A stretch of DNA of 64,000 nt from NCBI RefSeq assembly GCF_014636865.1, contig NZ_BMER01000007.1:192921-256920 (forward strand), read 5' to 3'. Both the position numbers and the translations under genes were made by a program. Each line of letters opens with the position of its first letter. The stretch's first letter is position 1. This document shows positions 42,994-53,224 of this stretch, piece after piece. The notes beneath the pieces are model-generated. The model was not told where the DNA came from. It did no database searches and saw only the letters and a list, made by a program, of their open reading frames with translations. The stretch comes from Parapedobacter pyrenivorans. GTDB taxonomy: Bacteria > Bacteroidota > Bacteroidia > Sphingobacteriales > Sphingobacteriaceae.

Positions 42994-43213
42994 ACATGCG
43001 GCGAAAGCTAAGGTTGTATTCATTTTGTTCATATTCGTTCTGTTCAGGGCGGTTGACTTGTGCTGGAAGGGGATAGGCTACTATGTTGATAATTTAAGCA
43101 AAGAGGCGGTTTCAGTAAGCGGGCTTTAAGGAAGTTTAAATATAATTTTAACCCATGTTCTTTAAAAATAATTATACAAAACTTATATTATAGTGATATA
43201 TATTTTATATTTC

Positions 43214-43268
43214 ATCGTCTTATTATCGTCTTTTCATCGACAATCTATCGTCTTTATGTCGATAGAAA
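43214..43268. repeat. Tandem array of TCG-containing sites with 11-bp period
   Basis: ATCGTCTT occurs at 43214, 43225 and 43247, ATCGACAA at 43236 and GTCGATAG at 43258. The TCG core thus recurs exactly every 11 bases five times (43215, 43226, 43237, 43248, 43259), one helical turn apart. The gene-free context and spacing suggest an operator array for a cooperatively binding protein. Confidence 0.75.
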
Positions 43269-43438
43269 GACGGTACAATGTATATTGAATGATGATTAAT
43301 TATAATTTAATTATAAAATTTAGACCGCTTTATGATAACTTTATTTGTGGGAAATTCCCGGATTCTGTATACTTGCTTATTATAAACCCATCCCGGCCAC
43401 GGCCGGGGTGCATTTGTTGAACAATTAACCGTGATGAT

Positions 43439-44080
43439 ATGGCGATACTGAAAGACGGGATAAACGGACCCTTCAGCGGGAAGGTGGGCAGCGTGGTGGG
43501 CAGCAGCTGGCGCAAGATAAACTACATCAAGGGCTTCCGGCGGATCAAGGAGACCAAGCCGGAGCCCTCGCCGAAGCAGGCTGCCCAGCACCGCAGGTTC
43601 AAGCTGCTTAACGGATTCCTCCGTCCGGTGTCGGAGATACTGGAAACGGGCTTCGGGCAGTTCACGGGCAGGTCGACCGCCGTCAACGCCGCGTTCAGCC
43701 ACAATTACGGCCATGCCTTCCTGATGGACGGCGACGAACTGACGCTCAACTACCGCGAACTGGCTTTCAGCCGGGGGACGCTGTACACCGCGGGTGCCGA
43801 AAAGGCGTGGCTGGAAAACGGCGGCATCAGGGTGAGGTGGGATCCCAGGACCTACGGCGTGGGCGGGGAAATGGATGACGTGGGCCATGCCATCGCCCAC
43901 CATCCGGAGAGCGGCCTGTTCTTTGGCGGGAATGCGCAGCGGCATGCCGGGGAGGTGGCCTTCTCCTTCAACGGGCATGTTTCGGGCGGCGACTTCCATG
44001 TGTGGCTGTTCTTTGCGGACAGCAGGGGGAAGCGGGCTTCCAGAACCGTTTACATCCCGCTCACCGGGCCGGTATCCTGA
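43439..44080 (+). CDS. DUF6266 family protein
   Basis: A 213-residue soluble-looking protein with the DUF6266 start: ILKDGINGPFSGKVGSVVG, followed by SSWRKINYIKG. The Gly-rich FSGKVG-VVG motif, the helical QHRRFKLLNGFLRP segment and a C-terminal beta region (GGDFHVWLFFADSRGKRASR) are typical. Its function is unknown; the family is widespread in Sphingobacteria and often multi-copy. The gene is clearly more GC-rich than the adhesin genes to the left and carA to the right, which suggests transfer or a different history. A second family member follows after 15 bases, so they form an operon. Confidence 0.82.
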   Translation: MAILKDGINGPFSGKVGSVVGSSWRKINYIKGFRRIKETKPEPSPKQAAQHRRFKLLNGFLRPVSEILETGFGQFTGRSTAVNAAFSHNYGHAFLMDGDELTLNYRELAFSRGTLYTAGAEKAWLENGGIRVRWDPRTYGVGGEMDDVGHAIAHHPESGLFFGGNAQRHAGEVAFSFNGHVSGGDFHVWLFFADSRGKRASRTVYIPLTGPVS

Positions 44081-44095
44081 AAAAAAAACGGACCG

Positions 44096-44656
44096 ATGGA
44101 TTTTTTCTACGACAGAAGCGTCATCAAGACCAAAGAGCAGTCATACGGCAAGCTGGCCGTACAGCAGCGGATGCGGCTGGCCATGGCGTTCCTCAACCCG
44201 CTGAGGCCCATCGTCACCGCGGGCTGGGCGGGCCACGGCAAAGGGAATAAAAGCAGGGCATTCGGTCAGGCGCTGAAAAAGCTGCTGCAGGACGCGGTTG
44301 AAGGGCAGTACCCCGACCAACGGATCGTGCCGGAGCGCGTGGCGGTCAGTACGGGCATGCTCCCGGCGGTGGAGATCCGGGACGTGGTACAGACGCCCGA
44401 AGCGTTGGAAATCCATTTCTCCAGCGGGGAAAACCCTTTGGCAAGGCCGGCCGACGGGGTGGTGCTGGTGGTGTACAGCCCCGAGACCGGTATAGCCGGC
44501 CGCAATACCGATGGCTGTACGCGCAAGGACGGATACATCAAGGTCGACCTGCCCCCGCAATTGCGGACAGCGCCGTTCCACGCCTACCTCTTCCTCCAAA
44601 GTGCCAGCAAGAAACAATACAGCAAAAGCATTTACGTTGGCCAATTGGGGCAATAA
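44096..44656 (+). CDS. DUF6266-related protein, short N-terminus
   Basis: A 186-residue protein homologous to its upstream neighbour. Matching segments: QQRMRLAMAFLNPLRP with the neighbour's helix, the VAVSTGMLPAVEIRD strand with its AFSRGTLYTAG, and APFHAYLFLQSASKKQYSKS with its C-terminus. The glycine-rich FSGKVG start of the family is missing, replaced by MDFFYDRSVIKTKEQSYGK. It shares the high GC content. A hetero-oligomer of the two products is possible but unproven. The protein has no signal peptide or membrane segment. Confidence 0.75.
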   Translation: MDFFYDRSVIKTKEQSYGKLAVQQRMRLAMAFLNPLRPIVTAGWAGHGKGNKSRAFGQALKKLLQDAVEGQYPDQRIVPERVAVSTGMLPAVEIRDVVQTPEALEIHFSSGENPLARPADGVVLVVYSPETGIAGRNTDGCTRKDGYIKVDLPPQLRTAPFHAYLFLQSASKKQYSKSIYVGQLGQ

Positions 44657-44721
44657 CGGGGCTGTAAAAGAAGTTTTGGAGATAACCTGAAAAAATCACA
44701 GCAACTATCCGGTAAAATCCT

Positions 44722-44729
44722 TACCTTTG
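44722..44729 (+). promoter_or_regulatory. -7 promoter element for carA
   Basis: TACCTTTG is a perfect TAnnTTTG match, about 167 bases before the carA ATG, so the mRNA would have a long leader. The leader contains a short GC-rich stem followed by seven T (44822-44841). Confidence 0.45.
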
Positions 44730-44821
44730 TCCCTCGTGAAATTTAGCGTATCTTGCTACAGGACGAAATCTCCAAAACCCGGAAACCTTTCCGACTTATG
44801 CTGCATTTCTGATTGTTTTTG

Positions 44822-44841
44822 GCCCGTAGAGGGCTTTTTTT
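44822..44841 (+). terminator. Weak terminator-like hairpin in the carA leader
   Basis: GCCC (44822-44825) pairs with GGGC (44831-44834) around a 5-base loop, directly followed by seven T. The stem is only 4 bp. It could be a small attenuator for carA or the remnant terminator of the DUF6266 operon. Confidence 0.3.
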
Positions 44842-44895
44842 ATGGCTATACGCTGGATATAATTACAGAACACATCAACATTACAATAAGAGCGA

Positions 44896-46017
44896 ATGAC
44901 TAATTACAGCAAGCTGCCGGCTATTTTGTTACTGGAAGACGGGACCGTTTACCATGGCAAGGCCGCCGGAAAGATTGGCACCACTGCCGGTGAAATCTGT
45001 TTCAACACCGGTACCACGGGTTACCAGGAGATTTTTACAGACCCATCTTACTATGGCCAGATTATGGTCACTACGAATGCCCATATCGGTAATTATGGGA
45101 TAACGAAAGATGAATCGGAGTCTACCAAGATACAGATCGCGGGGCTCGTGTGTAAAAACTATAGCGTTAATTACAGCCGTGGACAAGCCGATTCCTCCAT
45201 ACAAACCTATTTCGAGGAAGGCAACCTTGTCGGTATCTCGGATATCGATACGCGCTCGCTGGTGCGCCACATCCGAAACAAAGGTGCGATGAATGCCATT
45301 ATCTCATCGGAAACACTGGATATCGCGGAATTGAAAGCGCAGCTGGACAACGTGCCGTCAATGGCGGGTTTGGAGCTATCGTCTGTGGTGACCACCGAGG
45401 AGCCCTACCACTACGGCGACGAGGATGCGCCACTGCGCTTAGCCGTACTGGATTTGGGGATCAAGCGTAATATCCTCCGCAATTTCGATGCTAGGAAGGT
45501 TTATGCCAAGATATTTCCCGCAAAAACGCCTTTTGCGGAAATGGAAGCGTGGGGAGCGGACGGTTACTTCGTTTCGAATGGCCCGGGCGACCCGGCTGCA
45601 ATGGATTACGCGGTACAGACCATGAAGGACATTCTGGCCTCGGATAAGCCGCTTTTCGGAATATGCCTTGGGCATCAGTTGTTGGCCTTAGCCAACGGTA
45701 TACGCACCAGCAAGATGTTTAACGGACACCGGGGCATCAACCATCCCGTGAAGAATATTATCGCCGACCGGTGCGAGATCACGAGCCAAAACCATGGGTT
45801 TGGTGTGGTGGCGGAAGATATTGAGCAGTCAGACAAAGTGGAAATCACCCATGTGAATCTCAATGACAAGTCCATCGAAGGGATCCGGGTGAAGGGCAAA
45901 AATGCATTTTCGGTGCAGTACCACCCCGAGTCGTCACCCGGACCGCATGACTCGCGCTACCTGTTCGACGATTTTGTGCAGTTGATGGAGGAGGGGAAGC
46001 TGAGCTTAGCGCGTTAA
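44896..46017 (+). CDS. carA: Carbamoyl-phosphate synthase small subunit
   Basis: A 373-residue glutaminase subunit (EC 6.3.5.5), which releases ammonia from glutamine for carbamoyl phosphate, the precursor of pyrimidines and arginine. The N-terminal CPSase domain (to about residue 150) is followed by a class I amidotransferase domain with the nucleophile C257 in GICLGHQL and the catalytic His in QYHPESSPGPHD. It is full length. carB is not in the window. A promoter box and a long leader lie upstream. Confidence 0.96.
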   Translation: MTNYSKLPAILLLEDGTVYHGKAAGKIGTTAGEICFNTGTTGYQEIFTDPSYYGQIMVTTNAHIGNYGITKDESESTKIQIAGLVCKNYSVNYSRGQADSSIQTYFEEGNLVGISDIDTRSLVRHIRNKGAMNAIISSETLDIAELKAQLDNVPSMAGLELSSVVTTEEPYHYGDEDAPLRLAVLDLGIKRNILRNFDARKVYAKIFPAKTPFAEMEAWGADGYFVSNGPGDPAAMDYAVQTMKDILASDKPLFGICLGHQLLALANGIRTSKMFNGHRGINHPVKNIIADRCEITSQNHGFGVVAEDIEQSDKVEITHVNLNDKSIEGIRVKGKNAFSVQYHPESSPGPHDSRYLFDDFVQLMEEGKLSLAR

Positions 46018-46058
46018 AAGTTTTCGGGGGCGGGTTTTCCTGTTCCCGATTATTTTGC

Positions 46059-46066
46059 TAAATTTG
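46059..46066 (+). promoter_or_regulatory. -7 promoter element for eno
   Basis: TAAATTTG, a perfect TAnnTTTG match, about 82 bases before the enolase ATG. The leader includes a TACTANN heptad array. Confidence 0.5.
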
Positions 46067-46108
46067 GCGGAAGGAATGTATAGTGTATTGGTTACACTAA
46101 CTGTTATA

Positions 46109-47441
<1,333 letters not shown>

Positions 47442-47470
47442 TTGAATATATTTAAATATTGACAGAAAGG

Positions 47471-47499
47471 CCGTCTCAACTCAATGAGACGGTTTTTTT
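47471..47499 (+). terminator. Rho-independent terminator of eno
   Basis: CCGTCTCA (47471-47478) pairs with TGAGACGG (47485-47492) around a 6-base loop, followed by seven T (47493-47499). It lies 29 bases after the enolase stop. Confidence 0.9.
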
Positions 47500-47571
47500 G
47501 TTCATAACCGTTTGTTTGTTTTTCAGTTTCGAAATCTCCCGATCGTGAGGGCGTTTTTGCTTATATTTCGC

Positions 47572-47579
47572 TAGCTTTG
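47572..47579 (+). promoter_or_regulatory. -7 promoter element for the DUF6377 regulator
   Basis: TAGCTTTG, a perfect TAnnTTTG match 37 bases before the ATG at 47617. A TTTG is present only 12 bases upstream, too near for a standard -33. Confidence 0.4.
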
Positions 47580-47616
47580 TCTCCCACGACAACTTACCGG
47601 CCAATTATTATTGAAA

Positions 47617-49236
47617 ATGAAACGACATTTATTGATCATCTTTGCTGCATTAGGTTTCTGCATTTTTTTCGTTTTGGATAGCCGGGGAACGGAAATGGAT
47701 TCGCTGTTGCGGATACTGGATGAAACCATACTGAAACGCAAGCTTTATGCATCGGAAAAGGAACAAAAAATCGATGAGCTCAAGCATTTGCTCGCGCATG
47801 AGCATTCCCTGGAAAAGCGCTTTCAACTGAATAATACACTTATCGCTGAGTATCAATCTTTCATATGTGATTCTGCATTGGATTACATCGATCGGAATAT
47901 CCAGTTGGCAAACACGTTGAATAACCGGGTATTTCTGGATGAAAGCAAGTTAAGGTTAGCTTTTGTACTGTCGATATCGGGCTTGTTTACCCAGGCGGCC
48001 GAGGTTTTCGAAACCATCGAATACGACACATTACCTCATCACTTGAAGGTGTATTATTGTTGGGGTTATATCCGATACAATGAAAATCTGATCAAATATA
48101 CCGACAACCCGAAATATGAAGATGTGCACATACGGGAGATCGCGAGATGCCGGGATACGCTGATGAATCTACTTGGCAAAGACACCGATATGTACCTCAA
48201 GGAAAAGTCTTTCAAGCTGAAGGCAGAAGGCGCTTTTGAAGCTTCTGCGGAGATCCAGACAGAATTATTCAAGAAAGAGCAAGTGGATTCCCACGGTTAC
48301 GCGATGTCTGCGATGGGGCTCTCGATGATTCACAAATCACTCGGAAATCAATCACTGCAAGAAAAATATTTGCTGCTTGCGGCCATAACAGATGTAAGGC
48401 TAGCCGTGAAAGAAAACGAATCGTTATTGACGCTGGCAATCCATCTGCACGAACAGGGGGAAGTAGACCGGGCTTATAATTATATCCAGGCGGCCCTCGA
48501 TGATGCAAATTTCTATAACTCACGTTTCAGAAATGCAGTGATCGCACGTACGCAGCCCAAAATTGAAGCCATGTACCTGACTAAGATCGAACAGCAACGG
48601 CGAAATTTACGGTCTTATGCACTGACCATCAGTATTTTCCTGGTTGTGCTGATCGGGACATTGTATTTTCTCTACAAGCAGATAAAAACAGTATCGAGAG
48701 CAAGGAAACATTTGAATGCGGTCAATGCACAACTTATATCTGCCAACCATAGGCTGGACGAGGCTAATCTCATACGGGAACGGTATATCGGGTATTACAT
48801 CAACCAATGCGCGGTATATCTTGATAAGTTGGACGAGTTCCGAAAGAGCGTGAGCCGAAAGATCAAAGCCGGTCAACTAGCCGATTTAGAGAGGCTAAGT
48901 GCAACGACAGCTACCCTGGAAAAAGATGCCCAGGAATTGTATACGGACTTTGATAGCACCTTTCTGGAAGTTTATCCGGATTTTGTGGAAGGGTTTAATG
49001 CACTGCTTAGAGCGGATGAACGATACGTGCTTAAAAAAGATCACTTGAATACGGAGCTTCGCATCTTTGCGCTGATTCGATTAGGTATCACGGACGTCAA
49101 TCAGATCGCTACTTTCCTGCGCTATTCCATCCAGACCATTTACAACTATAAAAGCAAAGTGAAGGGGAAAGCCGCGGTCGACATCGAACATTTTGAGGAA
49201 AATGTAAAAAAAATCGGCACGCTCCGTGTCGAATAA
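47617..49236 (+). CDS. DUF6377 membrane-anchored regulator of the mannan locus
   Basis: A 539-residue protein. An N-terminal signal or anchor helix (LLIIFAALGFCIFFVL) leads to a periplasmic helical TPR-like region with repeats (to about residue 330), then a transmembrane helix near 335-355 (ALTISIFLVVLIGTLYFLYK), and a cytoplasmic part that ends in a LuxR-like helix-turn-helix (LRIFALIRLGITDVNQIATFL, split: LRIFALIRLGITD then VNQIATFL, and YSIQTIYNYKSKVKG). Such regulators sense a glycan outside and act on DNA inside. It heads the GH92/SusCD locus and probably controls it. The ATG at 47617 is preferred to a TTG two codons upstream. Confidence 0.85.
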   Translation: MKRHLLIIFAALGFCIFFVLDSRGTEMDSLLRILDETILKRKLYASEKEQKIDELKHLLAHEHSLEKRFQLNNTLIAEYQSFICDSALDYIDRNIQLANTLNNRVFLDESKLRLAFVLSISGLFTQAAEVFETIEYDTLPHHLKVYYCWGYIRYNENLIKYTDNPKYEDVHIREIARCRDTLMNLLGKDTDMYLKEKSFKLKAEGAFEASAEIQTELFKKEQVDSHGYAMSAMGLSMIHKSLGNQSLQEKYLLLAAITDVRLAVKENESLLTLAIHLHEQGEVDRAYNYIQAALDDANFYNSRFRNAVIARTQPKIEAMYLTKIEQQRRNLRSYALTISIFLVVLIGTLYFLYKQIKTVSRARKHLNAVNAQLISANHRLDEANLIRERYIGYYINQCAVYLDKLDEFRKSVSRKIKAGQLADLERLSATTATLEKDAQELYTDFDSTFLEVYPDFVEGFNALLRADERYVLKKDHLNTELRIFALIRLGITDVNQIATFLRYSIQTIYNYKSKVKGKAAVDIEHFEENVKKIGTLRVE

Positions 49237-49369
49237 ATTCTCATACGTTTACCAATTGCTTTCTGGTTGTTGTTGTTAATTAATTGATATGTAGTTTGTT
49301 GTGATTTTTTTAAGTAAAAATCACTTACCAAGATGCCTACTTACGCATCCACGCGGACGGCTTGGTATA

Positions 49370-49377
49370 TACATTTG
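49370..49377 (+). promoter_or_regulatory. -7 promoter element for the mannan-locus enzymes
   Basis: TACATTTG, a perfect TAnnTTTG match 39 bases before the SGNH hydrolase ATG; no TTTG is found at 19-21 bases upstream, as expected for regulated promoters. It probably drives the long downstream operon. Confidence 0.45.
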
Positions 49378-49415
49378 TTCCTGATTATAAACATCAAAAA
49401 TTTATAAACACAGCT

Positions 49416-50822
49416 ATGAGAAGTCACCTCTCCGGGATCGCCCGGTTGCTCCTGCTTGTCTCGTTTTTCTTCCTAAAGGGGATGACCGCCCACGCACAGG
49501 AAATAACTCCATTCGCCAACAACGACCGGGTCGTTTTCCTAGGTAACAGCATCACCGACGGCGGGCACTATCATTCGTACATAGGACTCTATTACATGAC
49601 GCGGTTTCCGGCGATGAACCTATCCATCCTCAATGCAGGAATCGGTGGCGACCGGGTCATAGAAATGGTCAAGCGCTTGGATGGGGATGTTTTCAGTAAA
49701 CGCCCGACTGTACTGGTTACAACGTTCGGGATGAATGATTCGGGCTATTTTGAATATAACGGCGACGAGCCCGATAAGTTTGCAGACGAAAAAGTAAAAG
49801 AATCGTACGATGCCTATCAGGAAATGGAAAAGCGGTATAAGCAAATCCCCGGCATCCGCATCGTTCTGATGGGGAGTTCACCTTACGACGAAGGGGCGAT
49901 CATCAAAGATAACACCCCATTTAAGGGAAAAAATGACGCGATGCTTCGCATCGTGGATTTTCAAAAGGCGTCAGCTCAATCGAACCACTGGGAATTCTTC
50001 GATCTTAACCAACCGATGACACAGCTAAACCAACATATCCAGCAACAGGATTCGACGTTTACGCTCTGCGGCGGTGACCGTATCCATCCCGATAACGACG
50101 GGCACATGGTGATGGCCTACCTGTTTCTGAAGGCACAGGGATTTGCCGGAAATAAGGTGGCCGAACTATCCATCGATGCTACCCGTCAGCAGGTAGTCTC
50201 CGCGGTGAATTGTCAGTTGTCAACTATCAAAAAGACAGCAGCCGGCATTTCGTTTGACTACAAGGCCAACGCTTTGCCCTACCCGTTGGATACGGTTGCG
50301 CGCGGATGGGGAAGTAAAAAAAGCCAGTACGATGCCCTGCGTGTCATCCCTTTCATGGAAGAGATGAATCAGGAACAGTTGGTGGTAACCGGTTTGAAGG
50401 GACGCCATAAACTGGTTATCGACGGTGAAGTCATCGGGGTGTGGTCTGCAGACGATTTTGCCCGTGGAATCAACCTGGCTACCTTAAGTCATACACCTCA
50501 ATACCAACAAGCGCTGGGCGTCATGTATCTAAACGAAGAGCGGTGGGAGATTGAGCGCAGGTTCAGGGATTACGCGTGGGTACAATACAACTTTTTTCAA
50601 CCCAGAGGACTCTTGGACGCCAACAACCGGAAGGCCATCGACGTCATGGATGAACACGTTGCAACCGACGGCTGGTTAAGAGCTAAAAGGGACTTGTATG
50701 CCAGGGCGATGCTGCCCGAAGTGCGGAAATCCTGGCAAGACCAGATCGATCAGTTGACAGACGCCATGCGTGAAGCGGCGATACCCAAAACACGGAAAAT
50801 TACACTGGTTTCCGTTCAATAA
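49416..50822 (+). CDS. Exported SGNH/GDSL hydrolase
   Basis: A 468-residue exported hydrolase, translated from the ATG at 49416 that opens the signal peptide (LLLLVSFFFLKGMTAHAQ). SGNH blocks: block I FLGNSITDGG with Ser45, block II GIGGDRV, block III GMND, and block V with Asp221 and His224 in GDRIHPDNDGH. These enzymes usually deacetylate or de-esterify glycans. A C-terminal part of about 200 residues (from 270) follows the catalytic domain and ends in a helical tail (DQIDQLTDAMREAAIP). It directly precedes two GH92 mannosidases, so it may remove acyl groups that block mannose cleavage (inference). Confidence 0.88.
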   Translation: MRSHLSGIARLLLLVSFFFLKGMTAHAQEITPFANNDRVVFLGNSITDGGHYHSYIGLYYMTRFPAMNLSILNAGIGGDRVIEMVKRLDGDVFSKRPTVLVTTFGMNDSGYFEYNGDEPDKFADEKVKESYDAYQEMEKRYKQIPGIRIVLMGSSPYDEGAIIKDNTPFKGKNDAMLRIVDFQKASAQSNHWEFFDLNQPMTQLNQHIQQQDSTFTLCGGDRIHPDNDGHMVMAYLFLKAQGFAGNKVAELSIDATRQQVVSAVNCQLSTIKKTAAGISFDYKANALPYPLDTVARGWGSKKSQYDALRVIPFMEEMNQEQLVVTGLKGRHKLVIDGEVIGVWSADDFARGINLATLSHTPQYQQALGVMYLNEERWEIERRFRDYAWVQYNFFQPRGLLDANNRKAIDVMDEHVATDGWLRAKRDLYARAMLPEVRKSWQDQIDQLTDAMREAAIPKTRKITLVSVQ

Positions 50823-50860
50823 AAAGTAATACGAAGTCATATAGAATTATTGAGGCAGTC

Positions 50861-53206
50861 ATGATGAGGATGAAGAAAATCGGCTACTGTTTAGGGATTG
50901 TTGTTTTTTTGAGTAGTGCTTGTTCGGAGCAAAAGCAAGAGGAAAAAACTTCGCCCGTAGACTTCGTGAACCCGTTTATCGGTGCAAGCACAAGTACCGG
51001 GGCAGCCGGGGTTTATCATGGGTTGGGAAAGACATTTCCCGGAGCCACGACGCCTTATGGGATGGTACAGGTCAGCCCCAACACGATAACCGGGGGCGAC
51101 AACAGCCCCGGATACAGTTATGAACATAAAACCATCGAGGGCTTTGCGTTTACACAGATGAGCGGAGTGGGGTGGTTTGGAGATCTGGGTAATTTTCTCG
51201 TGATGCCCACTACAGGGAAGCTGAAAACTATCGCCGGAAAAGAAGATGAAAGTATCCAGGGATACCGTTCATCTTATCATAAAGATTCAGAAATCGCCAA
51301 ACCGGGCTACTACGCCGTAGAATTAACGGATTATCGCATCAACGTGGAAACCACCGCCGCTCCGCATAGCGGGATGATCCGGTTTACGTTTCCGGAAAAT
51401 AAACAATCTCGGATACAGATCGATCTCGCACGACGCGTAGGAGGTACAGCGATCCAGCAGTACGTCAGCAAGGTGGACGACCATACGATACAAGGGTGGA
51501 TGAAATGTACGCCCGAAGGCGGAGGCTGGGGAGATGGAGAAGGAAAAGCGGACTATACCGTTTACTTTTATGCGCGCTTCAGCAAGCCGTTGGATAACTA
51601 TGGTTTCTGGAGCGCTGATATTCCCGATGGGTGGTCCCGTAAGCGGGATGACGTGGTAAGTGAGCAGTACCTACGCCGCGTTGAGAAAGCCGAAATCATT
51701 AAAGGGCAAACCGAATTGGAAGGAAAGCACCTGGGCTTTTTCTCCGATTTCGAAACCCACGAAAATGAAGAAGTGACTTTGCAGGTAGGGATCTCGTTTG
51801 TCGATATGGAAGGAGCGTCAACTAATTTCAAAAGTGAACTGGCAGGAAAAGATTTTGATCAGGTAAGGGCAGAAGCGGAAAAACTATGGAATGAATCGTT
51901 ATCTAGGATCAACGTGCAGGGCGGAACGGAAGATCAAAAGACGATATTCTATACGGCGCTTTACCACACGATGATCGACCCCCGGACGTATACTGATGTG
52001 GATGGACGGTATGTGGGCGGTGATAAAAAAGTCCATGAACGCGGAACCTATACAAAACGGACCATCTTTAGCGGATGGGATGTGTTCCGTAGCCAGTTTC
52101 CGTTACAGACCATCATCAATCCACGACTGGTCAGCGATCAGTTGAATTCGCTGATTTCGCTTGCCGACGAATCAGGGCGGGAGTATTTTGAACGGTGGGA
52201 GTTGATGAATGCCTACTCCGGGTGCATGATCGGTAACCCTGCACTGTCGGTATTAGCAGATGCCTACGTGAAGGGTATTCGGGACTATGATATCGAAAAA
52301 GCTTATCAATATGCGGTTAATACTTCGAAGCTATTCGGCAATGACAAGCTGGGGTATACCGGCCCCCCTTTCAGCATTTCCAACACCTTGGAATATGCGT
52401 ATACGGACTGGTGCATTGCGCAACTGGCCAAGGGAATGGGCAAAGCGGAAGATGAGCAACTTTTTCTAAAAAAGGGGCAGGCCTACCGGAATATTTTCGA
52501 CTCTGAAAAGGGATGGTTCCGGCCAAAAAGGGACGATGGTTCGTGGGAAGAATGGCCCGACAGTGCCCGGACCAAAGAATGGTACGGGAGCATCGAATCC
52601 AATCCGTACCAACAAGGGTGGTTTGTTCCACATGATATTCCCGGTATGATTGAACTCATGGGGGGGCGTGAAAAAGCACTGGACGACCTGACTCATTTTT
52701 TTGAGAAAACACCGGAACACATGCTGTGGAATGAATATTACAACCATGCCAATGAACCGGTGCACCTTGTACCGTTTCTCTTTAACCACCTGGATGCGCC
52801 GTGGATGACGCAGAAATGGACCCGGCACATCTGCGAGAAAGCCTACAAAAATTCCGTGGAAGGGATTGTTGGGAACGAGGATGTGGGGCAGATGTCGGCC
52901 TGGTATGTGCTGGCATCCGCGGGAATACATCCATCGTGTCCCGGAAGTACGCGGTATGAAATAACCAGTCCGCTTTTCAGTGAAGTGGAGTTTGCATTGG
53001 ATCCGGATTATTTCGAAGGAAAATCCTTTAAAATAAAGGCTCATGACAACTCACCTGCGAATGTCTATATACAAAAGGCGTTGCTGAACGGGCAACCATA
53101 CAACAAATGCTATATCGACTTTCAGGACATCGTATCCGGAGGTACACTGGAATTGTTTATGGGCCTTCAGCCCAATGAAGACTGGGGCACAACCCTAGGG
53201 AACTAA
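50861..53206 (+). CDS. GH92 alpha-mannosidase lipoprotein
   Basis: A 781-residue glycoside hydrolase family 92 exo-alpha-mannosidase. The N-terminus carries a lipobox ending SSAC (cysteine near residue 22), so it is anchored to a membrane, probably surface exposed. The family hallmarks are DFVNPFIGASTSTG, GGDNSPGYSY, FSGWDVFRSQFPL and the C-terminal GNEDVGQMSAWYVLASAG (starting at residue 671), where the acidic residues and the calcium site lie in characterised members. GH92 enzymes remove alpha-1,2- or alpha-1,3-linked mannose by inversion. It is followed 12 bases later by a second GH92, suggesting different linkages. Confidence 0.94.
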   Translation: MMRMKKIGYCLGIVVFLSSACSEQKQEEKTSPVDFVNPFIGASTSTGAAGVYHGLGKTFPGATTPYGMVQVSPNTITGGDNSPGYSYEHKTIEGFAFTQMSGVGWFGDLGNFLVMPTTGKLKTIAGKEDESIQGYRSSYHKDSEIAKPGYYAVELTDYRINVETTAAPHSGMIRFTFPENKQSRIQIDLARRVGGTAIQQYVSKVDDHTIQGWMKCTPEGGGWGDGEGKADYTVYFYARFSKPLDNYGFWSADIPDGWSRKRDDVVSEQYLRRVEKAEIIKGQTELEGKHLGFFSDFETHENEEVTLQVGISFVDMEGASTNFKSELAGKDFDQVRAEAEKLWNESLSRINVQGGTEDQKTIFYTALYHTMIDPRTYTDVDGRYVGGDKKVHERGTYTKRTIFSGWDVFRSQFPLQTIINPRLVSDQLNSLISLADESGREYFERWELMNAYSGCMIGNPALSVLADAYVKGIRDYDIEKAYQYAVNTSKLFGNDKLGYTGPPFSISNTLEYAYTDWCIAQLAKGMGKAEDEQLFLKKGQAYRNIFDSEKGWFRPKRDDGSWEEWPDSARTKEWYGSIESNPYQQGWFVPHDIPGMIELMGGREKALDDLTHFFEKTPEHMLWNEYYNHANEPVHLVPFLFNHLDAPWMTQKWTRHICEKAYKNSVEGIVGNEDVGQMSAWYVLASAGIHPSCPGSTRYEITSPLFSEVEFALDPDYFEGKSFKIKAHDNSPANVYIQKALLNGQPYNKCYIDFQDIVSGGTLELFMGLQPNEDWGTTLGN

Positions 53207-53224
53207 AACAGAAAGGATTTGAAA

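Larger units (their letters stand above)
42892..43438. other. AT-rich intergenic region with tandem sites
   Basis: A 547-base stretch without a gene, notably AT-rich from about 43140 to 43330 and flanked by GC-rich DUF6266 genes on the right. It holds the -7 box for the adhesin operon (42986-42993) and the 11-bp periodic array (43214-43268). No ORF, RNA gene or insertion-sequence end was recognised. Confidence 0.6.

Noticed and set aside
43307-43999. 230-codon minus-strand frame over the first DUF6266 gene
   Set aside because: GC-rich DNA gives long antisense frames; the plus strand matches a known family and the minus strand does not.
44141-44653. 170-codon minus-strand frame over the second DUF6266 gene
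   Set aside because: Same reason: an antisense shadow caused by high GC content.
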